Source: Arthrobacter rhizophilus
GTDB lineage: Bacteria > Actinomycetota > Actinomycetes > Actinomycetales > Micrococcaceae
Length of the DNA: 64,000 nucleotides
Direction of reading: 5' to 3'
Assembly (NCBI RefSeq): GCF_026241105.1
Contig: NZ_JAPFFT010000002.1
Coordinates: forward strand, 281,696 to 345,695
Notes under the pieces: generated by a model
The model's database searches: none
Seen by the model: the letters and a program-made list of their open reading frames with translations, nothing else
Told to the model about the DNA's origin: nothing
Made by a program: the position numbers and the translations under genes
In this document: positions 9,423-18,185 of the stretch, in pieces
Position numbering within the stretch: the first letter of the stretch is position 1
Layout of the letters: every line of letters begins with the position of its first letter

Positions 9423-10145
9423 GTGGCAGATCAGGACGAAAGCCGAGCGACGGCGTACACAACGTTGGCGCTTGGTGACGATTTCCGCCACGAACTCGAG
9501 ATCAAGCGTTCGCGCTTCATCACCGTAATGCGCCGCGCTTCCAACGAAGACGCCGCGCGCGCATTGGTGGCGGAACTGCGGAAAGAATTCCATGATGCCC
9601 GGCACCATTGCTCCGCTTTTGTCCTCGGTCCGGATCGCGTCATCCAGCGTTCCAACGACGACGGCGAGCCCTCCGGAACAGCCGGCATACCGATGCTCGA
9701 AGCACTCATCAAACGGGAAACACTGCCCGGGGTGACCGACCTCAGCGATGTCAGTGCCGTCGTCGTGCGCTATTTCGGCGGGATCCTTCTTGGCGCCGGC
9801 GGGCTGGTCCGTGCTTACTCCGAATCAGTCTCGGCTGCGCTGGACTCCGCTCCGCTGGTTCAGCGTCGCCGCCTGCGGATTTGCGCCGTGGCTGTGCCAC
9901 ACCAAGCTGCCGGAAGGTTGGAGAACGATCTGCGCTCGGCCGGCTTCGTCATGGCTGAAACAAGCTACGGGCCCACGGAGACCGTCCTGCGCTTGGCGCT
10001 GCCTGACGATCCAACGGCAATCGCTGACGCCGGCGAACGGCTTGCCGCCCTGACCGGCGGCGCATCGGGACTCCAATTGCAAGGAACGGAATGGGTCGAC
10101 GTCCACGTGGACATGCCCTCCCCTGATCGCCGCCACTGGACATAG
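9423..10145 (+). CDS. YigZ/IMPACT family protein
   Basis: A 240-residue protein with the UPF0029 N-terminal domain: EIKRSRFITVM begins it, and ARHHCSAFVLGPD plus SNDDGEPSGTAGIPML are family signatures at about residues 60-90. VVVRYFGGILLGAGGLVRAY follows, then a shorter C-terminal DUF1949-type domain from about residue 145. The family includes eukaryotic IMPACT, a translation-stress regulator, but bacterial function is not settled. The GTG start is 22 bp from the divergent coaE start. Its downstream end faces rpsA across a strong hairpin. Confidence 0.9.
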   Translation: MADQDESRATAYTTLALGDDFRHELEIKRSRFITVMRRASNEDAARALVAELRKEFHDARHHCSAFVLGPDRVIQRSNDDGEPSGTAGIPMLEALIKRETLPGVTDLSDVSAVVVRYFGGILLGAGGLVRAYSESVSAALDSAPLVQRRRLRICAVAVPHQAAGRLENDLRSAGFVMAETSYGPTETVLRLALPDDPTAIADAGERLAALTGGASGLQLQGTEWVDVHVDMPSPDRRHWT

Positions 10146-10207
10146 TGGGTATATGTCCAGTCCTTGCTGCGAAGGCGGGGCATGTCCCGTGGGAGCAAAG
10201 TGTTAAA

Positions 10208-10252
10208 GAAAGCGGCTCCCGCGATTCGTACTGAATCGCAGGAGCCGCTTTC
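10208..10252. terminator. Strong bidirectional terminator between yigZ and rpsA
   Basis: GAAAGCGGCTCC pairs with GGAGCCGCTTTC, and inside it GCGATTC pairs with GAATCGC around a short loop. The nearly continuous 19-bp stem ends in A-rich and T-rich flanks, so it can act on both converging genes. Confidence 0.85.
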
Positions 10253-10283
10253 ATTCCGGCCCGGAATTCCGGACCAGTGGCAA

Positions 10284-11759
10284 TTAGTTGCCGGTCAGCT
10301 TCTCGCGCAGAGCGGCGAGGGCCTCGTCGGATGCCAAAGTGCCCGCGGTGGACTCGGTGGCAGCCGGCTCGGAGGAGTAGCTGGTGGTACCGGAGTCGCT
10401 CTCGCCGGAAACGGCAGCAGCGGCGTCGTCAGCCGCGTGCTGGGAAACCTGCTTCTTGTGAGCTTCCCAACGTGCCTGGGCGTCAGCGTACTGCTGCTCC
10501 CAAGCGGCGCGCTGCGTCTCGTAGCCCTCGAGCCATTCGTTCGACTCGGGGTCGAAGCCCTCAGGGTACTTGTAGTTGCCTTCTTCGTCGTACTCGGCGG
10601 CCATGCCGTACAGAGCCGGGTCGAACTCGGTGCTGTCAGCGTCAACGCCCTCGTTAGCCTGCTTGAGGGAGAGGGAGATACGGCGGCGCTCGAGGTCGAT
10701 GTCGATGACCTTGACGAAGAGCTCGTCGCCAACGGAGACGACCTGCTCAGCAAGCTCAACGTGGCGGACAGCCAGCTCGGAGATGTGAACCAGACCCTCG
10801 ATGCCGTCCTCAACGCGGACGAAGGCGCCGAACGGAACCAGCTTGGTGACCTTACCCGGAACAACCTGGCCGAGGGCGTGGGTGCGGGCGAAGGTCTGCC
10901 ACGGGTCTTCCTGCGTGGCCTTGAGGGACAGGGACACGCGCTCGCGGTCCAGATCCACTTCGAGAACCTCGACGGTGACTTCCTGGCCAACCTCGACAAC
11001 CTCGGACGGGTGGTCGATGTGCTTCCAAGACAGCTCGGAAACGTGAACCAGACCGTCTACGCCGCCCAGGTCCACGAATGCACCGAAGTTGACGATGGAG
11101 GAAACGACGCCGGGACGGACCTGGCCCTTTTCCAGCTTGTTGAGGAACGTGGAGCGGACCTCGGACTGGGTCTGCTCGAGCCACGCACGGCGGGAAAGAA
11201 CAACGTTGTTGCGGTTCTTGTCCAGCTCGATGATCTTGGCTTCGATCTGCTGACCGATGTACGGAGCGAGGTCACGGACGCGGCGCATCTCGACGAGGGA
11301 TGCGGGCAGGAAGCCACGCAGACCAATGTCGAGGATAAGACCACCCTTGACAACCTCGATGACGGTACCGGTGACAACACCGTCTTCTTCCTTGACCTTC
11401 TCGATGTCGCCCCAGGCACGCTCGTACTGAGCACGCTTCTTGGAGAGGATCAGACGGCCTTCTTTGTCTTCCTTGGTGAGCACCAGGGCTTCGACCTGAT
11501 CGCCAACGGAGACGACGTCCCCGGGATCAACGTCGTGCTTGATGGAAAGCTCGCGGGAAGGGATGACACCTTCGGTCTTGTAACCGATGTCGAGCAGAAC
11601 TTCGTCGCGGTCGACCTTGACGACGATGCCTTCGACGAGGTCTCCGTCGTTGAAGTACTTGATGGTGGCGTCGACAGCTGCGAGGAAGTCCTCAGCGGTA
11701 CCAATGTCGTTGATCGCGACTACGGGGGTACCGGGCTTCTCGGTGGAGGTGATGGTCAT
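10284..11759 (-). CDS. rpsA: 30S ribosomal protein S1
   Basis: The 491-residue length and four S1 RNA-binding domains, between about residues 35 and 375, match actinobacterial S1 rather than the six-domain enterobacterial form. Repeats such as GDVVSVGDQVEALVL, VDLGGVDGLVHVSELSW and VRVEDGIEGLVHISELA mark the OB folds. The C-terminal tail is Ala/Ser/Thr-rich and low in complexity. S1 helps mRNAs bind the small subunit. SD GGAG lies 10 bases before the ATG. The 160-bp leader holds two candidate promoters; a hairpin terminator follows. Confidence 0.97.
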   Translation of the reverse strand: MTITSTEKPGTPVVAINDIGTAEDFLAAVDATIKYFNDGDLVEGIVVKVDRDEVLLDIGYKTEGVIPSRELSIKHDVDPGDVVSVGDQVEALVLTKEDKEGRLILSKKRAQYERAWGDIEKVKEEDGVVTGTVIEVVKGGLILDIGLRGFLPASLVEMRRVRDLAPYIGQQIEAKIIELDKNRNNVVLSRRAWLEQTQSEVRSTFLNKLEKGQVRPGVVSSIVNFGAFVDLGGVDGLVHVSELSWKHIDHPSEVVEVGQEVTVEVLEVDLDRERVSLSLKATQEDPWQTFARTHALGQVVPGKVTKLVPFGAFVRVEDGIEGLVHISELAVRHVELAEQVVSVGDELFVKVIDIDLERRRISLSLKQANEGVDADSTEFDPALYGMAAEYDEEGNYKYPEGFDPESNEWLEGYETQRAAWEQQYADAQARWEAHKKQVSQHAADDAAAAVSGESDSGTTSYSSEPAATESTAGTLASDEALAALREKLTGN

Positions 11760-11864
11760 GTAGTAGGGGCTCCGTTGTGGATAGAGTATCGGTCAGGCAA
11801 ACCGCCCGCTTTCCGTTCCCGGTCTGCAGGACACGGCAAAACGCCGGGTCATCCTGAATTGTGG

Positions 11865-11870
11865 ATTATA
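11865..11870 (-). promoter_or_regulatory. Candidate second rpsA promoter -10 (TATAAT)
   Basis: The minus strand reads TATAAT in an A/T-rich stretch about 106 bp before the rpsA start. No good -35 is visible at the expected distance, so this is weaker than the promoter just upstream. Confidence 0.4.
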
Positions 11871-11900
11871 AATTTTCGCGCACGTAGTACGCGCCCGTTT

Positions 11901-11930
11901 ATTCTAGTCGTTCGCCGCAAGGAGGGTCAA
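11901..11930 (-). promoter_or_regulatory. Candidate rpsA promoter
   Basis: On the minus strand TTGACC (11930-11925) and TAGAAT (11906-11901) are separated by 18 bases, a housekeeping-sigma arrangement. The -35 overlaps the stop codon of the upstream deacetylase gene. Transcription would begin near 11894, giving a leader of roughly 135 bases before rpsA. Confidence 0.55.
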
Positions 11931-12859
11931 AGCGGCAGCGTGTCACCAAGCCGCGCGAACGTCACACCGCGGTCCAGCAAACGGGGCAAAGCACGTTCAT
12001 AGCCCTCCGCGGTGCCGCCGGCAGGTTGGTTGAAGTGCGAAATCACAACCTGTCCTGCGCCCTGCCCCGCGCCGATCTTGCCAACCTCCGTCGCCACAGT
12101 GAGGGCAGGGAATGTCGCCCCGCCGTCGCCGTTCACCGTGAAGTTCACCGGAACCAGTCCGAGGGCGTGGGTGATCGCCGCGGCAACATCGTCGAAGTAG
12201 GCCGTCCCCGGCCGGAAAAAGCGCGGCGCCTTTCCCAAAAGCTGCTCCATGGCTTCCTGGTTGCCCATGATTTCGTCGTACACCTCGCCCACGTTGGACG
12301 TGCCCGCGATGCCGTAGGCGGAACGCCCGCCGACGGAAAGCGGTTGGTGCCGGAACCCGTGGTTGCCCAGCTCGAACAAAGGATCGGCAGCGAGTTCGGT
12401 GGCCAGTCCGGGGTTGGCCTTGATCCAGCGACCGTTGACGAACAGGGTGGCGGGAATGTTGAGCTTGCGCAGCGCCTTCAGCAAGCGTTGATCGCAGTCT
12501 GTTCCCCGGGGTCCGCCGCAGGCGTCAAAGGTCAAAACCGCATGAGTTGACGCCGTCTTCGTGACTACGCCAGTGACGCCGAGCCCCCATTCAACGGGCT
12601 TGCGTCCTGAGAATTCTGCAACGATCTGTGCCTTCGACGGCGGCGCCGGCCGCGTTTCGGGCGCGACCGCGTGGGGGCCGACGACCTCCACGCCCGGCGT
12701 TGAAACCGGAGCCGGACGGGGGGCAGGGGTGGCGTCGGGCTGTTGAGCGCATGCGCCCAGGCCGGCCGCGGCTAGTCCGGCGGCAGCCAGCAACAATGAC
12801 CGCCTGCCGGGCAGCGCTGATTGGCCGGTGGACTCGCCACCGGGTTGGAATTCCCCCAT
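11927..12859 (-). CDS. Polysaccharide deacetylase lipoprotein (NodB-like, CE4)
   Basis: A 310-residue secreted protein. The N-terminus has RRSLLLAAAGLAAAGLGAC at about residues 19-37, a twin-arginine-like region and lipobox with lipid-modified Cys near residue 37. The catalytic domain starts with VLTFDACGG, where the Asp of motif 1 is kept. FELGNHGFRHQPL is a modified motif 2 (NHGxxH), and RFFRPGTAYFDD is motif 3. CE4 enzymes N-deacetylate peptidoglycan or other glycans at the cell surface. AAGGA lies 5 bases before ATG 12859. The Cys after the first Asp replaces the more common second Asp, as in some polysaccharide deacetylase-like lipoproteins. Confidence 0.85.
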   Translation of the reverse strand: MGEFQPGGESTGQSALPGRRSLLLAAAGLAAAGLGACAQQPDATPAPRPAPVSTPGVEVVGPHAVAPETRPAPPSKAQIVAEFSGRKPVEWGLGVTGVVTKTASTHAVLTFDACGGPRGTDCDQRLLKALRKLNIPATLFVNGRWIKANPGLATELAADPLFELGNHGFRHQPLSVGGRSAYGIAGTSNVGEVYDEIMGNQEAMEQLLGKAPRFFRPGTAYFDDVAAAITHALGLVPVNFTVNGDGGATFPALTVATEVGKIGAGQGAGQVVISHFNQPAGGTAEGYERALPRLLDRGVTFARLGDTLPL

Positions 12860-12902
12860 GGAATCCTTCTTCTGTCGTAGATCCTGCGGGTGAGATTCTT
12901 GC

Positions 12903-14219
12903 CTAGAAATGCGTCAGGCAGTGGGCGGGGCGTTCGACGGCGAACATCTGCTGGGCAGCCAATGTTGCGCCCGGCGTGTGCTCGCGGATCCGGCCTGCCG
13001 AAGCCAAGGTTACCGGACTGACGGCACCCAAATAGACGGACCCCAGATCCGTGACGTCCATGCTCAAGTCCGGGCTCGAATCCTGGCCCCCGCCGCTGGC
13101 GTCGCTGACGGTGACCACACCGCCGTCGGACGCCAATTCCCACGTGCCGTTCGCAAAACCGAGCTCGTCCCGGATCTCCAGCACCAAACGGCCATCGGCG
13201 CCATAGCGGCGAGCCGACAAGGCCGCAGGAGCATCCAGGACGCGCAACCACAACATGTCCCGATAGTCGGACGACGTGATGCAGCGACCGTCCACGAGCG
13301 CCCATGCCAGGGGATCTTCAACGGGAGCTTCAGGCCAGGAGACCTGCTCGACCAGGTCAATGCTGCCCAGGAATTGCCACAGCTCCAAGTACCCGGAGTC
13401 TGTTACGGCAACGAGGTCCACGATTGCCATGGTGTATGGCTTGGTGTCCCAGCCCGCGAACTTGTAGGAGACGTAGCCGTCAATGGTGCCGTCCGGTCCA
13501 TAGTGGAGGGCACACTTGATGGCTTTGTCCTCCGTGCCATCGCGTTTCATGGCTCCGGAAATGTGATGGCGATAGGCGTCCTGCCGCACGATGGACCCAG
13601 GCGTCCCCTGGTGAACGCGCTCGAAAACCTCGGGAGCGAGTTCAAGAAGGATCCTGGGGTCTGCGATTTCCACCCTGCCAACAGGTTCGTGGTGGATGCG
13701 GAATTTCGGACCGGTGTCCACCTTGATGCTCCGCTCAAAGGTTGCGACACCAAACCCGAAACGGCCGTAGATGGATGCCTCGGAAGCCGTCAGGGCCGCC
13801 ATGGCGAAGCCATCGTCCTTGGCAGCGGCGAGATCGGCGGTCATCATCCCCCGCAAGAGGCCGCGGCGCCGATGGGTTCCGCGGACGCTGACAGCGGTGA
13901 TCTGGCGCGTCCGCAGTTCCTGGCCAAAACCAATGTTCAGCTTGTTTTCCAGCGTTCCGAACGTTGCCACCGGAAAGCCCGGGTTGAGGGCATGCAACGG
14001 GGGTTCATCGTTGACGTAGACGCCCGTCAGTTCACGATTGTCCGCTTGGTACATCGCGAGGATCTTGTCAATGAGCTCATCGCTTTGCTGCTCGTCGTGG
14101 AATCCAAAACTGACGGCCCGGAGCCAATCACGTGCCTGTCCGTAGTCCGGGTTCTCCTTGCCTACGGAACGAAAGCGCTTGACGTTGTATTTTTCGTTTG
14201 TTTCCTTGGGATCAGCCAC
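12903..14219 (-). CDS. Eis-like GNAT N-acetyltransferase with SCP2-like C-terminal domain
   Basis: A 438-residue protein, close to the usual length of the Eis family. An N-terminal GNAT domain contains TAVSVRGTHRRRGLLRGMMTADL in two parts, including the acetyl-CoA loop R-x-R-x-G-L (about residues 107-126). A second GNAT-like domain and a sterol-carrier-like C-terminal domain follow, the protein ending with the carboxyl-terminal Phe typical of Eis (LTHF). Mycobacterial Eis acetylates aminoglycosides at several amines; the substrate here cannot be read. The start is GTG 14219. The gene lies between polA and the deacetylase, 43 bp from the latter. Confidence 0.85.
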   Translation of the reverse strand: MADPKETNEKYNVKRFRSVGKENPDYGQARDWLRAVSFGFHDEQQSDELIDKILAMYQADNRELTGVYVNDEPPLHALNPGFPVATFGTLENKLNIGFGQELRTRQITAVSVRGTHRRRGLLRGMMTADLAAAKDDGFAMAALTASEASIYGRFGFGVATFERSIKVDTGPKFRIHHEPVGRVEIADPRILLELAPEVFERVHQGTPGSIVRQDAYRHHISGAMKRDGTEDKAIKCALHYGPDGTIDGYVSYKFAGWDTKPYTMAIVDLVAVTDSGYLELWQFLGSIDLVEQVSWPEAPVEDPLAWALVDGRCITSSDYRDMLWLRVLDAPAALSARRYGADGRLVLEIRDELGFANGTWELASDGGVVTVSDASGGGQDSSPDLSMDVTDLGSVYLGAVSPVTLASAGRIREHTPGATLAAQQMFAVERPAHCLTHF

Positions 14220-14239
14220 GTCCCGAGCCTATCCAGACG

Positions 14240-14278
14240 GCACCGGGCACGCCACCGTAGCGGCGGCGTGGCCGGTGC
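14240..14278 (-). terminator. Terminator-like hairpin after polA
   Basis: GCACCGGGCACGCC and GGCGTGGCCGGTGC form a 14-bp stem with one mismatch around an 11-base loop. It lies in the 91-bp gap between polA and the Eis-like gene. There is no U-tract. Confidence 0.55.
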
Positions 14279-14310
14279 AAGCCCCCAAAAACAGTGGACT
14301 GTTCCTCCGG

Positions 14311-17103
14311 CTAGTGCCCGGCGTCGTACCAGCTGGAGCCGACGCCGACCTGAACGTCCAGCGGGACCGTGAGCTGGGCTGCCGAACCCATTTGTTCGGT
14401 CACGAGCTTTTCCACCGCTTCGCGTTCGCCGTGGGCCACCTCGAGGACGAGTTCGTCATGGACCTGCAGGAGCATCCGGGACTTTAGCCCTTGGCTGGTC
14501 AGCTCGGCTGAAACTCCGAGCATGGCCCGCTTCATGAGGTCCGCCGCCGAACCCTGGATCGGCGAGTTCAGTGCAATGCGTTCGGCGATCTCGCGGTGCT
14601 GGCGATCCGTGCTTGTCAGGTCCGGAAGATAGCGACGGCGGCCTTCGATTGTGGAGGTATAGCCATCGATCCTGGCCTGCTCCACCACGCCACGAAGGTA
14701 GTCGCGCACTGCGCCGAAGCGGTCGAAGTAGTCCTTCATGAGGGTCCTGGCTTCGTCCACGGAGATTTCAAGTTGCTTGGACAGGCCGAACGAGGTCAGC
14801 CCGTAGGCCAAGCCGTAGGACATGGCCTTGACCTTGGAACGCATGGCACTGGTGACGTCTTCGGGTGCCACGTTGAAGATGTGCGAGCCCACGTAGCGAT
14901 GCAGGTCCTCACCCTCCTTGTAGGCCTGGATGAGCCCCTCGTCGCCGGACAGATGCGCCATGATACGCATTTCGATCTGTGAATAGTCGGCCGACAACAG
15001 GCATTCGTAGCCTTCGCTGACGACGAAGATTCCGCGGACGCGCCTGCCTTCCTCACTGCGCACCGGGATGTTCTGCAGATTGGGGTTGTTCGAGGAGATG
15101 CGTCCCGTGGCCGCGACGTTTTGCGCGTAGGTCGTGTGGATACGGCCGTCCTCGGCCACCGATTTCTTAAGCGTCTCCAGCATCTGGGCCAGTTTGGAGG
15201 ATTCCCGGTGGGCCATGAGTTGCACAAGGAACTCGTGGCCGGTCTTCTCCAGGAGCGCCTTCAATGAGGCGGCGTCGGTGGTGTAGCCAGACTTGATCTT
15301 CTTGGTCTTGGGCAAGCCAAGTTCTTCGAAGAGGACGGTCTGAAGCTGCTTCGGCGAGCCGAGGTTGACCTCGTGGCCGATAGCGGCAAACGCCTGCTCC
15401 TGGGCATTGTCGATCACTTTGGCGAGGTCGGCGAGCTGTTCGTTCAGACGGTCCATCGAGATGGAAATGCCTGAGAGTTCCATCTGGGCCAACACCCGTG
15501 CGACCGGCAGCTCAAGCGTGGTCAGGAGCGCTTCGGCCTTGCGCTCGGCCAACTCGCCTTCGAAGTGCTTGCTCAGCGTGTGCACGACGGCGGCCTGCTG
15601 CACGAGCGCGGTGGCTGCGGCCCCATCCGGTCCGTCACCGAGTTCGAGTTCCAGCTGGCCTGTTTGTGCCGCGGCCGTGGTGAGCGTGATTTTCAGGTGG
15701 TGCTGGGCGAGCTCGGAGAGTTCGTAGCTGCGGCGGTCCGGCTGGATCAGGTAACCCGAGATGGCGGTGTCATCCACCACGCCCTCCAGGCCCAATCCGC
15801 CGTTGTGCAGGGCCTTGAGCGCGTCCTTGAACTCGTGCATGACCTTGGCTTCTTCGGGGTCTCGAAGCCACTTGGCCAGGACTGTCTCGGCCGCGGCACC
15901 GAGCGACGGAAGGTCGATGTAGGCGGCACCATTGGCGCGCACGATGGCGAGGGCATCGGCGTCGTCACCAATCCGTCCGGGGACCAACTGCACGGCGACG
16001 GCGGCACGGCTCCCCGCGCCGGCAGCGAAGAACTCCTCGAGGGCGGCGGCGTCATCGAGGACGCTGTAGGCAGGGGCGTCGATGGTTTCCGGCGCCGCTC
16101 CGGCTGTGTCGTCTCCATAGAGCGCGAACAGCCGGGTGCGGAGCGTCCTGAATTCAAGGGTGTCGAACAGCGTCTCGACCTCTTGGCGGTTGGGACGCGG
16201 CTCCTCGAGGTCGGCGAGTGTCACAGGGAGCTGAAGATCGCTCAGGAGTTGGTTGAGGCGGCGGTTCCGCTTGACTGCGTCGATGTTTTCCCGCAAGGCT
16301 CCACCCACCTTGCCGCCGATCGAATCCACATTCTCCAGGATCCCGTCCAGGCCGCCATAAAGGTTGATCCATTTGGCAGCGGTCTTGGGGCCCACACCCG
16401 GTACTCCCGCGAGGTTATCGGCAGACTCCCCCACCAGCGCGGCGAGATCGGAGTAGCGGGAAGGCGGAACGAAGTACTTCTCTTCGATCGCCGCTGCGTC
16501 CATGCGAGGAATGTTGGAAACGCCCTGTTTCGGGTACAGAACGAACACATTGTCAGTGATGAGCTGGAACGCGTCGCGGTCCCCCGACACGAGGAGGACT
16601 TCGAAGCCGGCGGCGTCGCCCTTGGCCGCGAGTGTGGCGAGGATATCGTCCGCCTCGTAGCCGGGCATCTTGATGGTCTTGATGCCCCAGGCCTCCATGA
16701 CCTGGTCGATGAGATCAATTTGCCCGCGGAATTCCGGCGGGGTTTCGTTGCGGCCGCCCTTGTATTCGCTGTACTCAGCCTTGCGGAACGTGGTGTCGTC
16801 GGAGACATCGAAGGCAACTGCCACGTGGGTGGGCTGTTGGTCCTTGATGAGGTTGATCAGCATCGAGGTAAAGCCATGCACGGCGTTGGTGTGCTGGCCC
16901 GAGGAGGTGGCGAAGTTCTCTGCCGGCAAAGCATAGAACGCCCGGAATGCCATGGAGTGCCCATCCAGGACCAGAAGCCGGGGACGTCCACCTGCCACCG
17001 TGCTGGCAGGGGTTGCTGAAGGGTCTGGTGCCGTTGCGGTGACAGTAGCCACAGGCGCTGACGTTTCGGTTGGAACTGAGTCCGGTTTGGTTGTTTCGCT
17101 CAC
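14311..17103 (-). CDS. polA: DNA polymerase I
   Basis: A 930-residue Pol I. The N-terminal 5'-3' exonuclease domain starts with RLLVLDGHSMAFRAFYALP and carries KMPGYEADDILATLA. The middle proofreading-like domain (about residues 340-520) lacks the usual Asp/Glu motifs. The C-terminal polymerase has motif A LSADYSQIEMRIMAHLS and motif C LLQVHDELVLEVA. It fills gaps in repair and Okazaki processing. I chose GTG 17103 (VSETTKPDS) behind a GGCTGG-like SD; ATG 17124 is in frame, would overlap the divergent thioesterase start by 2 bp, and lacks an SD. The residues before the exonuclease fold are a Thr/Ala/Pro-rich tail. Confidence 0.96.
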   Translation of the reverse strand: MSETTKPDSVPTETSAPVATVTATAPDPSATPASTVAGGRPRLLVLDGHSMAFRAFYALPAENFATSSGQHTNAVHGFTSMLINLIKDQQPTHVAVAFDVSDDTTFRKAEYSEYKGGRNETPPEFRGQIDLIDQVMEAWGIKTIKMPGYEADDILATLAAKGDAAGFEVLLVSGDRDAFQLITDNVFVLYPKQGVSNIPRMDAAAIEEKYFVPPSRYSDLAALVGESADNLAGVPGVGPKTAAKWINLYGGLDGILENVDSIGGKVGGALRENIDAVKRNRRLNQLLSDLQLPVTLADLEEPRPNRQEVETLFDTLEFRTLRTRLFALYGDDTAGAAPETIDAPAYSVLDDAAALEEFFAAGAGSRAAVAVQLVPGRIGDDADALAIVRANGAAYIDLPSLGAAAETVLAKWLRDPEEAKVMHEFKDALKALHNGGLGLEGVVDDTAISGYLIQPDRRSYELSELAQHHLKITLTTAAAQTGQLELELGDGPDGAAATALVQQAAVVHTLSKHFEGELAERKAEALLTTLELPVARVLAQMELSGISISMDRLNEQLADLAKVIDNAQEQAFAAIGHEVNLGSPKQLQTVLFEELGLPKTKKIKSGYTTDAASLKALLEKTGHEFLVQLMAHRESSKLAQMLETLKKSVAEDGRIHTTYAQNVAATGRISSNNPNLQNIPVRSEEGRRVRGIFVVSEGYECLLSADYSQIEMRIMAHLSGDEGLIQAYKEGEDLHRYVGSHIFNVAPEDVTSAMRSKVKAMSYGLAYGLTSFGLSKQLEISVDEARTLMKDYFDRFGAVRDYLRGVVEQARIDGYTSTIEGRRRYLPDLTSTDRQHREIAERIALNSPIQGSAADLMKRAMLGVSAELTSQGLKSRMLLQVHDELVLEVAHGEREAVEKLVTEQMGSAAQLTVPLDVQVGVGSSWYDAGH

Positions 17104-17122
17104 AGGTGCCAGCCTAGTTGCC

Positions 17123-17590
17123 ATGATGGACAATTTCACGCCGGGCCGGTTCACCGACGAACTCAATGCAGCTGGCGTCCCGCAGGAGCTGCATGGTTGG
17201 CTTTCGCGCTATGGGGTGGGATCGCTCGTGACGAAGATGGGCATCAAGTTCCTTGAACTGGGCCCCGAACGGACCGTCGCCACCATGCCGGTGGAAGGGA
17301 ACACCCAAGTTGCCGGCATCCTCCATGGCGGAGCCCACGTAGTTCTTGCCGAGACTCTGGGCTCCTTCTCGGCCGCCTTGCATGCGGGAGCCGGACGCCA
17401 TGTGGTGGGAATCGAGGTGGGTGCAACCCATCACCGCTCAGTAGCAAGCGGTCTGGTGACCGGCACATGCACGGCCATCCACCTTGGCGGCACGCTCGCG
17501 ACACACGAAATTGTCATGACAGACGAACACGGGCGCCGGCTCTCGACGGCCCGGATCACCAACATGATCCGAGACAACAGGCCTCACTGA
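17123..17590 (+). CDS. Hotdog-fold thioesterase, PaaI family
   Basis: A 155-residue single hotdog domain. GILHGGAHVVLAETLGSFSA (about residues 70-89) contains the HGG-x(6)-E-x2-G motif of PaaI/YbgC-type acyl-CoA thioesterases, with the catalytic Glu in AETLG. GIEVGATHHRSVASGLVTG is the usual central strand. It hydrolyses an acyl-CoA thioester; the substrate cannot be inferred. ATG 17123 and ATG 17126 are adjacent, neither with a clear SD. It is divergent from polA, with about 19 bp between the chosen starts, so promoters must overlap the coding starts. Confidence 0.85.
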   Translation: MMDNFTPGRFTDELNAAGVPQELHGWLSRYGVGSLVTKMGIKFLELGPERTVATMPVEGNTQVAGILHGGAHVVLAETLGSFSAALHAGAGRHVVGIEVGATHHRSVASGLVTGTCTAIHLGGTLATHEIVMTDEHGRRLSTARITNMIRDNRPH

Positions 17591-17620
17591 CTCAGCGCGC
17601 CCCTTATCAGCCCGCCGGGA

Positions 17621-18172
17621 TCACTGTGACCGCGCGGGGAACCGGTAACGCAGCTCCACTGCCGCTCCACCAAGGGTGCGCGACGAGACCAGCTCAAGCG
17701 GCGCCGTCGCGCTCTCCACGGGAAGCAAGCGCTTGCCGGAGCCCAAAGCGACCGGGATGAGCGTGACAATCATCTCGTCCAACAATCCCTCCTTGGCGAA
17801 TTGGGCAACCAGGTTTCCGCCGCCAACCAGCCACACGTTCTTGTCGCCGGCGTCCGCAATGAGGTCGGGAGCGAACTCCTGGACCTCACCACGCACGAAC
17901 GTGACGTCCGCGCCGGCCGGCGCGGCATATTCGCGGTGGGTGAAGATCCAGCATGGGACACCCGGGTAAGGCCATTTCCCGGGTTCATGTTCCATGAGCC
18001 AGCGATACGTCTGGCCACCCATGACAATGCAGCCGATGCCGGCCATGAAATCTTCGTAGCTTTCGGTGACGCCCTCGGCCTCTTCGAACTGGAGCAGCCA
18101 GCCGAGATCGTCTTCATTGGTGGCAATGAACCCGTCAAGAGAGGATGCCACGTAATACTGGAAATCCGACAT
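17621..18172 (-). CDS. Dihydrofolate reductase family (RibD C-terminal-like) protein
   Basis: A 183-residue protein with a DHFR-like fold. QYYVASSLDGFIATNEDDLGW is the N-terminal signature of the RibD_C/YyaP/YwjB branch, and IGCIVMGGQTYRWL and KNVWLVGGGNLVAQF complete the NADPH-binding site. Family members reduce pteridine- or riboflavin-precursor-like substrates, but this branch is mostly uncharacterised, and it is unlikely to be the essential folA. The sequence GGGTAAGG lies just before ATG 18172. It is 13 bp downstream of the membrane protein gene at 18186 and may be read with it. Confidence 0.85.
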   Translation of the reverse strand: MSDFQYYVASSLDGFIATNEDDLGWLLQFEEAEGVTESYEDFMAGIGCIVMGGQTYRWLMEHEPGKWPYPGVPCWIFTHREYAAPAGADVTFVRGEVQEFAPDLIADAGDKNVWLVGGGNLVAQFAKEGLLDEMIVTLIPVALGSGKRLLPVESATAPLELVSSRTLGGAAVELRYRFPARSQ

Positions 18173-18185
18173 GGCCTTACCCTAC

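Noticed and set aside
10164..12002. A 612-codon open frame on the plus strand opposite rpsA
   Set aside because: rpsA on the other strand is certain, and open antisense frames are common opposite high-GC genes. The translation has no recognisable domain and no ribosome binding site.
15565..17019. A 484-codon plus-strand frame opposite polA
   Set aside because: It mirrors the codon bias of polA and lies wholly within it. No domain is recognisable.
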